Shown: positions 45,751 to 53,999, numbered from the stretch's first letter. The stretch: 64,000 nt of DNA from Sinorhizobium americanum (GCF_001651855.1 NZ_LNQC01000081.1:124001-188000); one strand, 5' to 3'. A program made the numbers and translations. The notes: a model not told the origin generated them from the sequence alone.

Positions 45751-45806
45751 AACGTGCCGTGGAAAAAAAGGTTCCGGAATGGAACATTTCATTTTTTTGT
45801 CGCGTT
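45751..45806. promoter_or_regulatory. Back-to-back EcfG promoters between phyR and nepR-rpoE2
   Basis: On the plus strand GGAAC (45781-45785), 17 bases, CGTT (45803-45806). On the minus strand GGAAC (45775-45771), 16 bases, CGTT (45754-45751). The two -35 elements are only five bases apart (GTTCC-GGAAT-GGAAC), so one 15-base stretch serves both directions. Both fit the RpoE2 consensus and indicate autoregulation of the whole module. Confidence 0.88.
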
Positions 45807-45843
45807 ATGTGGCAGGCGAAGTTTCTAGGGCGGCAGTCATACG

Positions 45844-46038
45844 ATGAGATATAATTCAGGGGCAGGGCGGACGGTCAGCATGCGTCCGAAGTCTGACGAT
45901 CCGAATGCGCAGATCGCGGCGAAGCTCAAAGCGCTTTATCTTTCGGTGCAGGAGGAGGGAATTCCGGCTCGCTTCCTTGATCTTCTGGAAAAACTCGAGG
46001 CCGTGGAACAACGATCCGTGCTGGATGGCAAGGAGTGA
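45844..46038 (+). CDS. nepR: Anti-sigma factor NepR (RsiA1)
   Basis: 64 residues. The NepR core IAAKLKALYLSVQEEGIPARFLDLLEKLEAV is present (key part EGIPARFLDLLEKLE). It holds RpoE2 inactive until phosphorylated PhyR takes it away. The ATG at 45844 is given; a second in-frame ATG at 45880 would yield a 52-residue protein that still has the core. The stop is eight bases before the rpoE2 ATG. Confidence 0.93.
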   Translation: MRYNSGAGRTVSMRPKSDDPNAQIAAKLKALYLSVQEEGIPARFLDLLEKLEAVEQRSVLDGKE

Positions 46039-46046
46039 ACGCCGGA

Positions 46047-46598
46047 ATGTCCGAAAATCAAGAGTTCAAGCGTGAGATGCTTGCGGCGTTGCCGAGCCTC
46101 CGCGCTTTTGCAATGTCGCTGATCGGCCGCCACGACCGGGCCGACGATCTGGTGCAGGACACCATCATGAAGGCTTGGGCCAAGCAGGACCACTTCGAGA
46201 TGGGCACCAATATGAAAGCCTGGCTCTTCACGATCCTGCGCAACGAACTCTATAGCCAAATGCGCAAGCGCGGCCGCGAGATCCAGGACAGCGACGGTCA
46301 TTTCACGGAAACGCTGGCGCACCATCCGGAGCAATACGGATCGCTCGACCTGCAGGACTTCCGCCGTGCCCTCGATCAGTTGCCGCCGGATCAGCGCGAA
46401 GCGATTATTCTCGTCGGCGCTTCGGGCTTCTCTTACGAAGAGGCTGCGACGATCTGCGGTTGCGCGCTCGGCACGATCAAGAGCCGCGTCAACCGCGCAC
46501 GCCAGCGCCTCCAGGAGATTCTCCAGATCAAGGGCGAGAACGACTATGGGCCGGATGAAACCTCGGCGCCCATCACCTCGCGCGCTTTCGTGTCCTGA
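46047..46598 (+). CDS. rpoE2: ECF sigma factor RpoE2 (EcfG, general stress response)
   Basis: 183 residues. Region 2 spans DRADDLVQDTIMKAWAKQDHF with MKAWLFTILRNELYSQMRK; region 4 has LPPDQREAIILVGASGFSYEEAA and CALGTIKSRVNRARQRL. EcfG-type sigma factors switch on the alphaproteobacterial general stress regulon. The ATG at 46047 has AAGGAG eleven bases upstream; a GTG at 46035 overlaps that site and is unlikely. Co-transcribed with nepR. Confidence 0.95.
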   Translation: MSENQEFKREMLAALPSLRAFAMSLIGRHDRADDLVQDTIMKAWAKQDHFEMGTNMKAWLFTILRNELYSQMRKRGREIQDSDGHFTETLAHHPEQYGSLDLQDFRRALDQLPPDQREAIILVGASGFSYEEAATICGCALGTIKSRVNRARQRLQEILQIKGENDYGPDETSAPITSRAFVS

Positions 46599-46745
46599 CA
46601 AATCCTCATCGCCTTCGACCCTTCCTTCCTTATTTCTGCTTTGCTATGCGCGTTTACTCGGAGCAAGGATTGCGGCAGTCTCTTGAATTGCCGCATAATT
46701 CCCAATCGGTCTTGCCGGCGGGAGCGGGATTGGAGTTCGGGCCGA

Positions 46746-48245
46746 ATGCACGAGAGGGCAGAAGCAATGCTTCCCGCAGTGGCTGAGACACTTGGTTCGC
46801 GTGAGCGCCTCAGTGTCCTGCATGCGGCCGCACCGGACATGACGGTCGCCGACAGCGACTTCGAACCGCTGGCCAGGCTCGCCGCCAGCCTGTTCGACGC
46901 GCCGATCGCCCTCGTCACCCTCGTCGATCACGAATGGGAATGGTTCAAGGCGGCTGTCGGGACGACGGAGACGCGGACACGAACCGAGGAGTCCTTCTGC
47001 GCCCACGCGATCGGCGATCGCGGCCCGTTTCTCGTGCTCGATGCGTCGGCGCACCCGGTCTTGCGGCACAACCGAAAGGTCGCGCAAGCGCCATTCCTGC
47101 GTTTCTATGCGGGGGCACCGATCGTTCTCGGAGGGCAGGCGGTGGGCACCGTCTGCGTGCTGGATGGAACACCCCGCGCCGAAATTGCGGCGAAACAGCT
47201 CGATGCCTTGCAGGAGATCGCGGATGCCGCCGCCTCGCTCCTCAAGCTGAAGGACGAGGCGCGTCGGCGTGCGCTGAAGGAGGCGGCGCTGTCGCGCGAG
47301 GAACAACGGCTCGGCATGGCGCTCGACGCCGCCAATGTCGGTAGCTGGCTCTGGGATATTCGCTCCGGTACCGTTGCGGGCAACGGCGCGATGATGCGCA
47401 TGTTCGGGCTGCCGCCGGAACGGACCCTGAGCGCCAAGGCCGTCTTCGGCGCGATCCATCCGGACGACCGAGGTGCAACCTTCGCGAAGCTCAGGCAGGC
47501 GATGGCCGCCAACGAGGAATATGACGGCATGTTCCGGATTCGGGCGAACGGGCGCTGGCTGCTCGGCCGCGGCCGGGTGCACGATCGCGACAGTAGAGGT
47601 CTGGCGCTGACCTTTCTCGGCATGACCATCGACGTCTCCGAACAGCAGGCGTCCGTGCAGCGGACGAGGCTGCTGCTGAAGGAATTGAACCACCGGGTCA
47701 AGAACACTTTGGCAATGCTGCAATCGCTGGCGCGCCAGACCCTTCGCCAGACGAGCGACCCGGCCGAGTTCATGACCGCCTTCGCGGGTCGGCTACAGGC
47801 GATCTCCGAGGCGCATGGGCTGCTTTCGGACTATGAATGGGGGACGATCCGCCTTGCGGAGCTGATTTCCAAGCAGCTGAAACCCTATGTCAGCGACTAT
47901 GCCGAGCAGGTGGAAATCCACAAGGACGAAGTCCTGCTCGGACCGGACCAGGCGGTTGGTCTCGGCCTGGTGCTGCACGAGTTGGCGACCAATGCCGTGA
48001 AATACGGGTCGCTCTCCGTACCGAAAGGCAAGATCGTGCTGACGGCGCGCAGCGTCGTCGAGGAAGGCAGTGCCGTGCTGCATTTGACCTGGACGGAAGT
48101 CGGCGGACCGCCGGTCCGGGAACCGCGCCGGCGCGGCTTCGGCTCGCTGCTGATCGAGCGGAGCCTCGACAAGATCATCGGCAGTTCCGTAAAGGTCGAG
48201 TATCTGCCCGCCGGCGTTACCGCGCTGATCCGCCTGCCGCTCTGA
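46746..48245 (+). CDS. HWE-family sensor histidine kinase with GAF and PAS domains
   Basis: About 499 residues. A GAF-like domain covers about 25-155 (FDAPIALVTLVDHEWEWFKA then SFCAHAI), a PAS domain about 185-300 (LDAANVGSWLWDIRSGTVAGN onward), then the HWE kinase core with H316 in LKELNHRVKNTLAML and N-box LVLHELATNAVKYGSL, and a C-terminal RGFGSLLIERSL. No membrane helix, so cytosolic. HWE/HisKA2 kinases phosphorylate PhyR in other alphaproteobacteria, and its place next to rpoE2 supports that. A 7-bp hairpin (46671-46695) separates it from rpoE2; an ATG at 46767 is another possible start. Confidence 0.88.
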   Translation: MHERAEAMLPAVAETLGSRERLSVLHAAAPDMTVADSDFEPLARLAASLFDAPIALVTLVDHEWEWFKAAVGTTETRTRTEESFCAHAIGDRGPFLVLDASAHPVLRHNRKVAQAPFLRFYAGAPIVLGGQAVGTVCVLDGTPRAEIAAKQLDALQEIADAAASLLKLKDEARRRALKEAALSREEQRLGMALDAANVGSWLWDIRSGTVAGNGAMMRMFGLPPERTLSAKAVFGAIHPDDRGATFAKLRQAMAANEEYDGMFRIRANGRWLLGRGRVHDRDSRGLALTFLGMTIDVSEQQASVQRTRLLLKELNHRVKNTLAMLQSLARQTLRQTSDPAEFMTAFAGRLQAISEAHGLLSDYEWGTIRLAELISKQLKPYVSDYAEQVEIHKDEVLLGPDQAVGLGLVLHELATNAVKYGSLSVPKGKIVLTARSVVEEGSAVLHLTWTEVGGPPVREPRRRGFGSLLIERSLDKIIGSSVKVEYLPAGVTALIRLPL

Positions 48246-48269
48246 GATAACCGTTGAGCGCGCCGGAAA

Positions 48270-48701
48270 TCAACGGCGGTCGCTGCGGCGCCGCCGTTTG
48301 CCGAGCCCCAGCAGGAGTCCTACGGCGATCGCCGTCCCGACGCCGATCAGCGGCTGCTTGCGCAGGATGCTGGTCGCCGCGGCAAGTGCCAGGTTCGTCT
48401 GAAGCAAGGAGCGGCGACGCCGTTCGTCGACGAGACGCCGGTCGCGTGCGTTTCGTACAGCCATGAGCGCGACAATCATCAGGGCGACTGCCAGAAGCGC
48501 CACGGCGATCGCCACAGAGGCGATGATTGGCGAATAATACTCGGCGAGAACGAGTGCGATCGCCACGAGGGCGAAAACATAAGCGGTGATGAGAAGCACC
48601 GCGACGATCCCCCATAGAGCCGCATTGCGTTTGAGGCGCGAGGCCGCGGCACCGAAATCGACTGCAAGCAAGGCGGTGAGAACGGCGCCTAGGGACTGCA
48701 T
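48270..48701 (-). CDS. YqjE-like membrane protein (phage holin family/DUF1469)
   Basis: 143 residues. Two adjacent membrane helices (about 31-52, IVAVLLITAYVFALVAIALVL, and 61-82, ASVAIAVALLAVALMIVALMAV, each shown in part) and a third near the C-terminus (VGTAIAVGLLLGLG) precede a basic tail KRRRRSDRR. It is encoded after a DUF883 gene, the same order as yqjD-yqjE in enterobacteria. Possibly a stress-related envelope protein; the neighbourhood of rpoE2 fits but no EcfG promoter was found in front of the pair. Confidence 0.78.
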   Translation of the reverse strand: MQSLGAVLTALLAVDFGAAASRLKRNAALWGIVAVLLITAYVFALVAIALVLAEYYSPIIASVAIAVALLAVALMIVALMAVRNARDRRLVDERRRRSLLQTNLALAAATSILRKQPLIGVGTAIAVGLLLGLGKRRRRSDRR

Positions 48702-48745
48702 GCCATTGTCTCCCCTTCACAACAGGCCGAAAGCGCCGAGGCCCG

Positions 48746-49108
48746 CTAGCGGCGCAGAAGGGCTGCAGCGATCAGACCGATTGCCGCTGCGGCGCCGAGC
48801 GTGGCGAGCGGATGTTCGCGCATCGCGCGGCGGACCTGTTTTTCCGTGTCCGCATAGCGGCCGCGCAGATCCGACAGCAGCTCCTCACCGCTCTCCAGCA
48901 GGTCCTGCAACTCCGATTCGGCTTGCTTGCGGGTGCTGCGCGCTTTAGCTTTGGCTTCTCGCGAGGCCGCCACACCCCGATCCGCGATCAGCGCCATCAG
49001 TTGCGCAACGTCTTCCCGAAGATCATGAAGCTGGTCCTCGATCGATGCGTCGACCGCACCGCCGTTGCGCTTCCTGCTGCCTGAACCTGAAAAGAGACCC
49101 GTCGCCAT
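48746..49108 (-). CDS. DUF883/YqjD-ElaB-type protein
   Basis: 120 residues. An N-terminal helical region with IEDQLHDLREDVAQLMALI, a long charged coiled-coil part (KAKARSTRKQAESELQDLLESGEELL, in part), then the family motif VRRAMREHPLATLGAAAAIGLIAAALLRR at the C-terminus, a single membrane anchor. E. coli YqjD tethers ribosomes to the membrane in stationary phase. ATG at 49108 with GGGAG upstream; a longer frame upstream is not supported. Paired with the YqjE-like gene. Confidence 0.85.
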   Translation of the reverse strand: MATGLFSGSGSRKRNGGAVDASIEDQLHDLREDVAQLMALIADRGVAASREAKAKARSTRKQAESELQDLLESGEELLSDLRGRYADTEKQVRRAMREHPLATLGAAAAIGLIAAALLRR

Positions 49109-49251
49109 CCTGTCGCTCCCTTCGCTTCGCTGCGATGCCGGCTGAAGGCCGGCGCATTCTCGGCGGCGCACCGGACGTGGCACGCCGGGGATCAACGCAT
49201 GAGGGAGGAATTTTGTTTCGATAAATCTTGACGTTGCTCTCAGCGCCGAGG

Positions 49252-50040
49252 TCAAAGCGACGCGGTTTGCGGCAGAACGAAGGGGACATCGCGTGCCGGC
49301 GCGATGCCGACCCGCATCCGGCATCCGAAGACCGCTTCCATCGTCTCGTCGGTGAGGACCTCCTTCGGGGCGCCGAGGGCGCGGATGCGGCCGACCTTCA
49401 TCATCACCATCTGGTCGGCAAACATTGCGGTCAGGTTGAGGTCGTGCATCACCGCGATGACGCCGCCGCCGCCTTCGCAGAATTGGCGCGCCAGCTGCAT
49501 GATGGTCAGCTGGTGGCGGATGTCGAGGCTCGAGACCGGCTCGTCGAGCAGGAGGTAACGAGGCTCGCCGTCGCCGACCGGCGCGGCGATCTGGCAAAGC
49601 ACGCGGGCAAGCTGGACGCGCTGCTGCTCGCCGCCCGACAGTTCCTGGTAAAAGCGGCCGGAAAAGCCGGCGAGATCGACGGCTTCGAGCGCCTCATCGA
49701 CGGTGCGGCCATTTCCGCCGCCATCGGCACCGCCTGTTGAAAGCCCAAGACCGACAATCTCCCGGACCGTGAACGGAAAGGAGATGATCGTCGACTGCGG
49801 CAGGACGCCTCTTTTCAGGGCGAGTTCAAAGGGCTTCAGCCGGGCGATGTCATCACCGTTGATGGTCACCTTGCCCTTGGACAGCTGAAGCTCGCCGGAG
49901 ATCGCCTTCAAGGTCGTCGTCTTGCCGGAGCCGTTCGGACCGACGATCGCCGTCATTGTGCCCGGAGCCGCTTCGAACGAGACGCCGTGGAGCACAGGCC
50001 GGCCGGCGAGGCGGACGGAGATGTCGGAGGCGCGGATCAT
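49252..50040 (-). CDS. hmuV: Haemin ABC transporter ATP-binding protein HmuV
   Basis: 262 residues of the FecE/BtuD type. Walker A GPNGSGKTT, signature LSGGEQQRVQLARVL, Walker B RYLLLDEPVSSLD, H-loop VMHDLNL. Last gene of hmuPSTUV, starting six bases after hmuU. Energises haem import across the inner membrane. A GCCGGC hairpin (49137-49153) without a T-run follows its stop by about 100 bases. Confidence 0.95.
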   Translation of the reverse strand: MIRASDISVRLAGRPVLHGVSFEAAPGTMTAIVGPNGSGKTTTLKAISGELQLSKGKVTINGDDIARLKPFELALKRGVLPQSTIISFPFTVREIVGLGLSTGGADGGGNGRTVDEALEAVDLAGFSGRFYQELSGGEQQRVQLARVLCQIAAPVGDGEPRYLLLDEPVSSLDIRHQLTIMQLARQFCEGGGGVIAVMHDLNLTAMFADQMVMMKVGRIRALGAPKEVLTDETMEAVFGCRMRVGIAPARDVPFVLPQTASL

Positions 50041-50046
50041 CTTAGG

Positions 50047-51168
50047 TCAAAGTCCCATGTTCGAGCGCCCGCGGAGCAGAACCCACAGGAAGAACGGCGC
50101 CCCGACGAAGGCGGTGATGATGCCGATCGGCAGCTCGGCGGGGGAAACGATCGTGCGGGCCAGCATGTCGGCAAAGATCAGCATGGTGCCGCCGAGCAGC
50201 GCCGAAGCTGGCAGAAGGTAGCGGTGATCCGGGCCGATGACGAGCCGCAGGAGATGCGGCACGACGATGCCGACAAAGCCGATGCCGCCGCTGACGGCGA
50301 CGGATGCGCCGGTTGCCGCGGCGACGCTGAACACGGCGATGTTCTTCAGGCGCTGCACCGGCACGCCCATGTGGAAGGCGGCCGCCTCGCCGAGGGTGAT
50401 TGCGTTGAGGCCCCTCGCCAGGAAAGGGACGACGCAGAGCGACAGGAGGATGATTGGCCCGGCGGTGAGGATTTTCGTCCAATTGGCGCCGGCCAGCGAA
50501 CCGAGCCCCCAGAAGGTGAGATCGCGAAGTTGCTTGTCGTCGGCGACGAAGACGAGCACGCCCGTTACCGCGCTGGCGAGTGCGCCGAGCGCAATCCCGG
50601 CAAGCAGCATCGTCGCCACGGAGGTCTCACCGCTGCGGGTGGCGATGCGATAGAGGAGCATGGTCGTCGCAAGGCCGCCGCAGAAGGCGCCAAGCGGCAG
50701 CGCATAAAAGCCGAAGAGCGCAAAGACTGGCCCGAAGGTGGTGCTGCCGAGGACGATCAGCAGGACGGCGCCGAGGCTCGCCCCGGAAGACACACCGACC
50801 AGACCGGGGTCGGCCAATGGATTGCGGAACAGTCCCTGCATGACGACGCCGGAAACGGCGAGCGCGGCGCCGACCAGCATGCCGAGTACGGCGCGCGGCA
50901 GGCGGATATCGAGGATGATGATGCGATCGCGCATGCTCAGGGCCTGGTCGCCGGACGCGTCACCGGCGAGCCATCGCAGGACATTGCCCACCGAAGCGTC
51001 GGCGGCTCCCGTCATGATCGACGTCGCGAAGGTCGCGGCAGCAAGCACTGCGAGGATGGCAATAAGCGTGCGCGCCAGACCGGAGCGGTCGCCCTTCCAC
51101 CACGCATGCACGATCCTTGCAGCCAAGGCAGGCCCCCGCGCGCCATCCATCGCCTCACTGCGAGGCAT
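50047..51168 (-). CDS. hmuU: Haemin ABC transporter permease HmuU
   Basis: 373 residues of the FecCD (BtuC-like) family with about ten membrane helices: LAFSMRDRIIILDIRLPRAVLGMLVGAALAVSG is represented by RDRIIILDIRLPRAVLGML, then MQGLFRNPLADPGLVGVSSG, and GGIGFVGIVVPHLLRLVIG. The start at 51168 has GGAAAGAAG upstream and overlaps hmuT by fourteen bases; the ATG at 51150 is an alternative. Confidence 0.93.
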   Translation of the reverse strand: MPRSEAMDGARGPALAARIVHAWWKGDRSGLARTLIAILAVLAAATFATSIMTGAADASVGNVLRWLAGDASGDQALSMRDRIIILDIRLPRAVLGMLVGAALAVSGVVMQGLFRNPLADPGLVGVSSGASLGAVLLIVLGSTTFGPVFALFGFYALPLGAFCGGLATTMLLYRIATRSGETSVATMLLAGIALGALASAVTGVLVFVADDKQLRDLTFWGLGSLAGANWTKILTAGPIILLSLCVVPFLARGLNAITLGEAAAFHMGVPVQRLKNIAVFSVAAATGASVAVSGGIGFVGIVVPHLLRLVIGPDHRYLLPASALLGGTMLIFADMLARTIVSPAELPIGIITAFVGAPFFLWVLLRGRSNMGL

Positions 51169-52102
51169 TGGTCTTCTTTCCATAGATTGCCGTGTTCAGT
51201 TCCCGGATCGCGCTTGCGGTGCGCGGGCCGAAACCGAGCAGATGCAATCCATCCATGCGGACGAGTGCCTTGCTTTTCGCCGCTGGCGTCAGGCTGAGGG
51301 CGGGAAGGGCGAAGAGTTGGTCGGCACTCATCCCATGGGCGCCGCCCCGATCCATCATCAGAATGACGTCGGGCTTCGCCTCGACGATCGCCTCGTCGGT
51401 CAGTGGCTTGTAGCCGGGGAACTTCCCGGCGGCATTGACGGCGCCGGCAAGCTCGATGATGCCGCTTGCGGCCGTGCCGGTGCCCGATGCCATGATCTTG
51501 CCGTCCTGGGTGCTGAGGATGAAGAGAACCCGCTTGCGCTCGCTTTCCCGGCGTGCGGCGCTGTCGGCGAGCGCCGTGTCCAGATCCTGCTCGACGGATT
51601 TCACGAGCGCTTCGGCCTTGTCAGGCACCCCGAGAAAGGCGCCGACGGCGCGTATCTTGGCAAGAATGCCCGCCTCGTCATAGGTCTCGCCAATCGTCGT
51701 GAAGGGAATGTTCGCCTGCTTCAGCACGGAAAGCGCCTCGGGCGGGCCACTGCCTTCGATGGCGACGATCGCCGCCGGGTTGACGGCGATTATGCCTTCC
51801 GGCGCCAGCTGCCGCATGTAGCCGACATTGGGGAGCTTCGCCGCCGCCTCTGGATAGGTGCTGGTCGAGTCGCGGCCGACGAGCCGGTTTTCCTCGCCCA
51901 GCGCATAGATGATCTCGGTGACCGCTCCGCCGATCGAAACGATCCGGGACGTGTCCGGCTTCTCGACCGTCTCGGCCATTGCGGGGCTCACAAGGGACGA
52001 GGAGACGGGGGCGAGCGCCGGCAGCAGGAAGGGTGTCGAGAGCGCAAAGGCGGCGAGCGCCAATTCCCAGCGGCGAAGGCGGCGGAAGTCGAAGCGGTGC
52101 AT
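51155..52102 (-). CDS. hmuT: Periplasmic haemin-binding protein HmuT
   Basis: 315 residues of the class III (BtuF/FhuD-like) binding proteins. A long signal peptide runs through ALAAFALSTPFLLPALAPV to about AMAE. The mature domain has SIGGAVTEIIYALGEENRLVG (in part), DSTSTYPEAAAKLPNVGYMR and PDVILMMDRGG. Tyrosine in the STYPEAA loop is a typical haem ligand. It delivers haem to HmuUV. The start at 52102 follows hmuS by eleven bases. Confidence 0.93.
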   Translation of the reverse strand: MHRFDFRRLRRWELALAAFALSTPFLLPALAPVSSSLVSPAMAETVEKPDTSRIVSIGGAVTEIIYALGEENRLVGRDSTSTYPEAAAKLPNVGYMRQLAPEGIIAVNPAAIVAIEGSGPPEALSVLKQANIPFTTIGETYDEAGILAKIRAVGAFLGVPDKAEALVKSVEQDLDTALADSAARRESERKRVLFILSTQDGKIMASGTGTAASGIIELAGAVNAAGKFPGYKPLTDEAIVEAKPDVILMMDRGGAHGMSADQLFALPALSLTPAAKSKALVRMDGLHLLGFGPRTASAIRELNTAIYGKKTNASQ

Positions 52103-52113
52103 GCCTTGTCTCC

Positions 52114-53172
52114 TCAGGCTGCGACGATGCTGTCGAGGCGCGGCAGGTTCTCGACCAGGCTGCGCCATTCCGGTCTTTCGCCAAAGCCTTCCTTCCGCTT
52201 GCCGAAGAACTGAATGACCATTTCGCCCTTGGCATCGAGGGCTTCGAGCGAGGTTACATGGCCGTCCGACGTCGGCTTGCGCACCGCCCAAAGCTCGGCG
52301 ATGTGATCCGCGCGCAGATGCAGGTGGAAGGTCGGATCCATGACGTTGAGCCACGGACCCATGGAGGCGATATTCTTGACCGGGCCGGAGTGGATCTGGA
52401 TGACGCCGCGATTGCCGACGAAGCACATGATGGGCAGCTCGGTCTCGGCACTGCCCCGCATCATCGTCTCGATGCCCCGCGCGTCGAGCTGCCAGGCCAG
52501 ATCGTCGCCGACCGCATGCAAGGCTTGGCGCCGGCCGATTTTCAGATTGCGCAATATGCCGTGGAACTGATGGGTGTCGGTCAGCTTCGTCCAGTGCTCA
52601 CGCAGCGCCTGGGTGTCGACGGTGGCGGACGCGTCGTCGCCCGCCGCGGCGCCGGATTCGGCAACAAATTGCTGCGACTGATCTTCGAGGCGGAAGTCCG
52701 CGACGATCCTGTCATAGGCTTCAAGATCAGACGTCGGGCGCAGGTGAACCTTGTGAACCGCATTCCCCCTTTTGTCGAAGAACTGCAGGCTGCGGCGGAT
52801 CTCGCCCTTGGCATCGGTCTTCGTGACGGCGAAGCCGTGCGCCCAGGCGGACGGGAAGACCCGCAGATCGATTTCCGATCCGAGAACCAGGCTCGCAGAC
52901 GGACCTGTCTTGACGTTCTCGTAGATGCCGATTTTCTCGTGGACAGCGGATTCGTTGCGGGTGAGCGCCATGACCTCGCCCAGCTCCCCGGCGCGGCCCA
53001 GGAAACGATTGGCGTCGGCATCGATGCGGCTTGCCGTCAGGCCGCATTCCGCGGCGACGAGGGCGGCTTCGGAAATGCCGAGCTGGGCGGCTATGTCGCG
53101 CTCGCGCATCGTCGGGTTCGCCGCGCGGTAGGCGCGAATCTCGGAGGGAGTGGGGCGCGTGCTGTCGATCAT
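52114..53172 (-). CDS. hmuS: Haemin-degrading/transfer protein HmuS
   Basis: 352 residues, HmuS/ChuS/PhuS family: two tandem repeats, the first with RERDIAAQLGISEAALVAA and the second beginning around LREHWTKLTDTHQFHGILR. A conserved haem-ligand histidine region VIQIHSGPVKNI is seen. Members store haem in the cytoplasm, hand it to a haem oxygenase or break it down. Between hmuP and hmuT on the minus strand. Confidence 0.93.
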   Translation of the reverse strand: MIDSTRPTPSEIRAYRAANPTMRERDIAAQLGISEAALVAAECGLTASRIDADANRFLGRAGELGEVMALTRNESAVHEKIGIYENVKTGPSASLVLGSEIDLRVFPSAWAHGFAVTKTDAKGEIRRSLQFFDKRGNAVHKVHLRPTSDLEAYDRIVADFRLEDQSQQFVAESGAAAGDDASATVDTQALREHWTKLTDTHQFHGILRNLKIGRRQALHAVGDDLAWQLDARGIETMMRGSAETELPIMCFVGNRGVIQIHSGPVKNIASMGPWLNVMDPTFHLHLRADHIAELWAVRKPTSDGHVTSLEALDAKGEMVIQFFGKRKEGFGERPEWRSLVENLPRLDSIVAA

Positions 53173-53182
53173 CGTTGTCTCG

Positions 53183-53365
53183 CTATTTATTCAGAATCAG
53201 CTTGCCCTGCCGGGTGATCCGCATTCGGTAGATCGCGCCGTCATGGGAAATCAGGATCTCGCTGGTGCCGCGGAAGAGCTCGTGGCTTTCCACAATCGGC
53301 TGCGAGCGGGTGGTCGCGCTCGGCGCCGGCGAGGAGAGGGGGGTATCGGTGTCGTTCGGTGTCAC
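53183..53365 (-). CDS. hmuP: Haemin uptake regulator HmuP
   Basis: 60 residues from a GTG at 53365. The C-terminal GAIYRMRITRQGKLILNK is the hallmark of the HmuP/HemP family, a small activator that works with Irr in Bradyrhizobium and is needed for haem receptor gene expression. The N-terminal half is Ser/Thr/Pro-rich and probably disordered. No clear ribosome-binding site was seen, so the exact start is uncertain. First gene of hmuPSTUV, 73 bases from an iron-responsive operator. Confidence 0.88.
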   Translation of the reverse strand: MTPNDTDTPLSSPAPSATTRSQPIVESHELFRGTSEILISHDGAIYRMRITRQGKLILNK

Positions 53366-53437
53366 AGTTTCGCCAGTTCACGAGGGTGGAAGCGGGTCGA
53401 TGTCCCCTGTTCGCTCGTGCATTTCCAATTAGTATCT

Positions 53438-53452
53438 TGACTGCATTACTCA
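53438..53452. promoter_or_regulatory. Iron-responsive operator (TGA-N9-TCA) in the hmuP-tonB region
   Basis: TGACTGCATTACTCA fits the rhizobial IRO-box TGA-N9-TCA bound by RirA. It lies between hmuP (minus) and the small exported protein/tonB genes (plus) and differs by one base from the site at 55011-55025. A partial mirrored copy (CTTGCAGTCAAG) is near 53481-53495. Confidence 0.72.
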
Positions 53453-53558
53453 TATTTCATTAAGGACGCAATACCGGAGACTTGCAGTCAAGTTTAGTTT
53501 ATCGCCTCCGTCGCTGGCTCAAGGCGGGCGGCTCGGATGCGGAGCATGGGTGGTGTTA

Positions 53559-53999
53559 ATGATGGTCTGTCTTTCCCGTTTCGCTTCCTCGACCGCAGCG
53601 ATGATCCTGTCGATCGCCGGGACGGCCGTGGCACAGGAGCCAACGGCCGTCGGCGGGCTGACGGTCGAGCTCAACGAGGTCGCGCCTTCCGAGAAGGGGT
53701 GCAAGCTGACCTTCGTCGCCGGCAACGGCCTGCAGCAATCGCTTTCCAAGGTCTCGTTCGAGTTCGTCCTCTTCGATCAGAAAGGCCTGGTCGAACGCAT
53801 GGCCATTCTCGATTTTCGCGACCTGCCTGCCGGCAAGACGAAGGTCCGTCAGTTCGACCTGCCGGGGACGAAATGCGAGGCGGTGAAGAGCCTGCTGATC
53901 AACGATGCACCGGCCTGTGTCGGTGAGGGCATCGACAAGGGCGCCTGCATGACGGGGCTCCAGACCGGCTCGAAGTCGGCAGTCGAACTCAAGGGCTGA
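53559..53999 (+). CDS. Small exported protein of unknown function upstream of tonB
   Basis: 146 residues. A signal peptide (SRFASSTAAMILSIAGTAVA, cleavage before QEP) leads to a mature protein of about 120 residues with four cysteines (GCKLTF, TKCEAV, PACVGE, GACMTG) that could form two disulfides, and a beta-rich look (VSFEFVLFDQKGLVERMAIL, in part). GTG codons at 53550 and 53553 are alternative starts nearer to GGAG. No family name is recognised with confidence. It sits 39 bases before tonB and behind an iron-responsive operator, so a part in TonB-dependent iron or haem uptake is plausible. Confidence 0.72.
   Translation: MMVCLSRFASSTAAMILSIAGTAVAQEPTAVGGLTVELNEVAPSEKGCKLTFVAGNGLQQSLSKVSFEFVLFDQKGLVERMAILDFRDLPAGKTKVRQFDLPGTKCEAVKSLLINDAPACVGEGIDKGACMTGLQTGSKSAVELKG

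Noticed and set aside
45706-45792. N-terminal extension of PhyR to 45792
   Set aside because: The extension would run over the minus-strand EcfG promoter (45751-45775), and the ATG at 45705 has a good ribosome-binding site and matches the usual PhyR length.
46671-46695. Hairpin TGCGGCA/TGCCGCA between rpoE2 and the HWE kinase gene as a terminator
   Set aside because: Seven base pairs, 11-base loop and no T-run; noted in the kinase entry but not called.
49137-49153. GCCGGC-TGAAG-GCCGGC hairpin between hmuV and the DUF883 gene as a terminator
   Set aside because: Only 6 bp and no T-run in either direction; too weak to call as a terminator.
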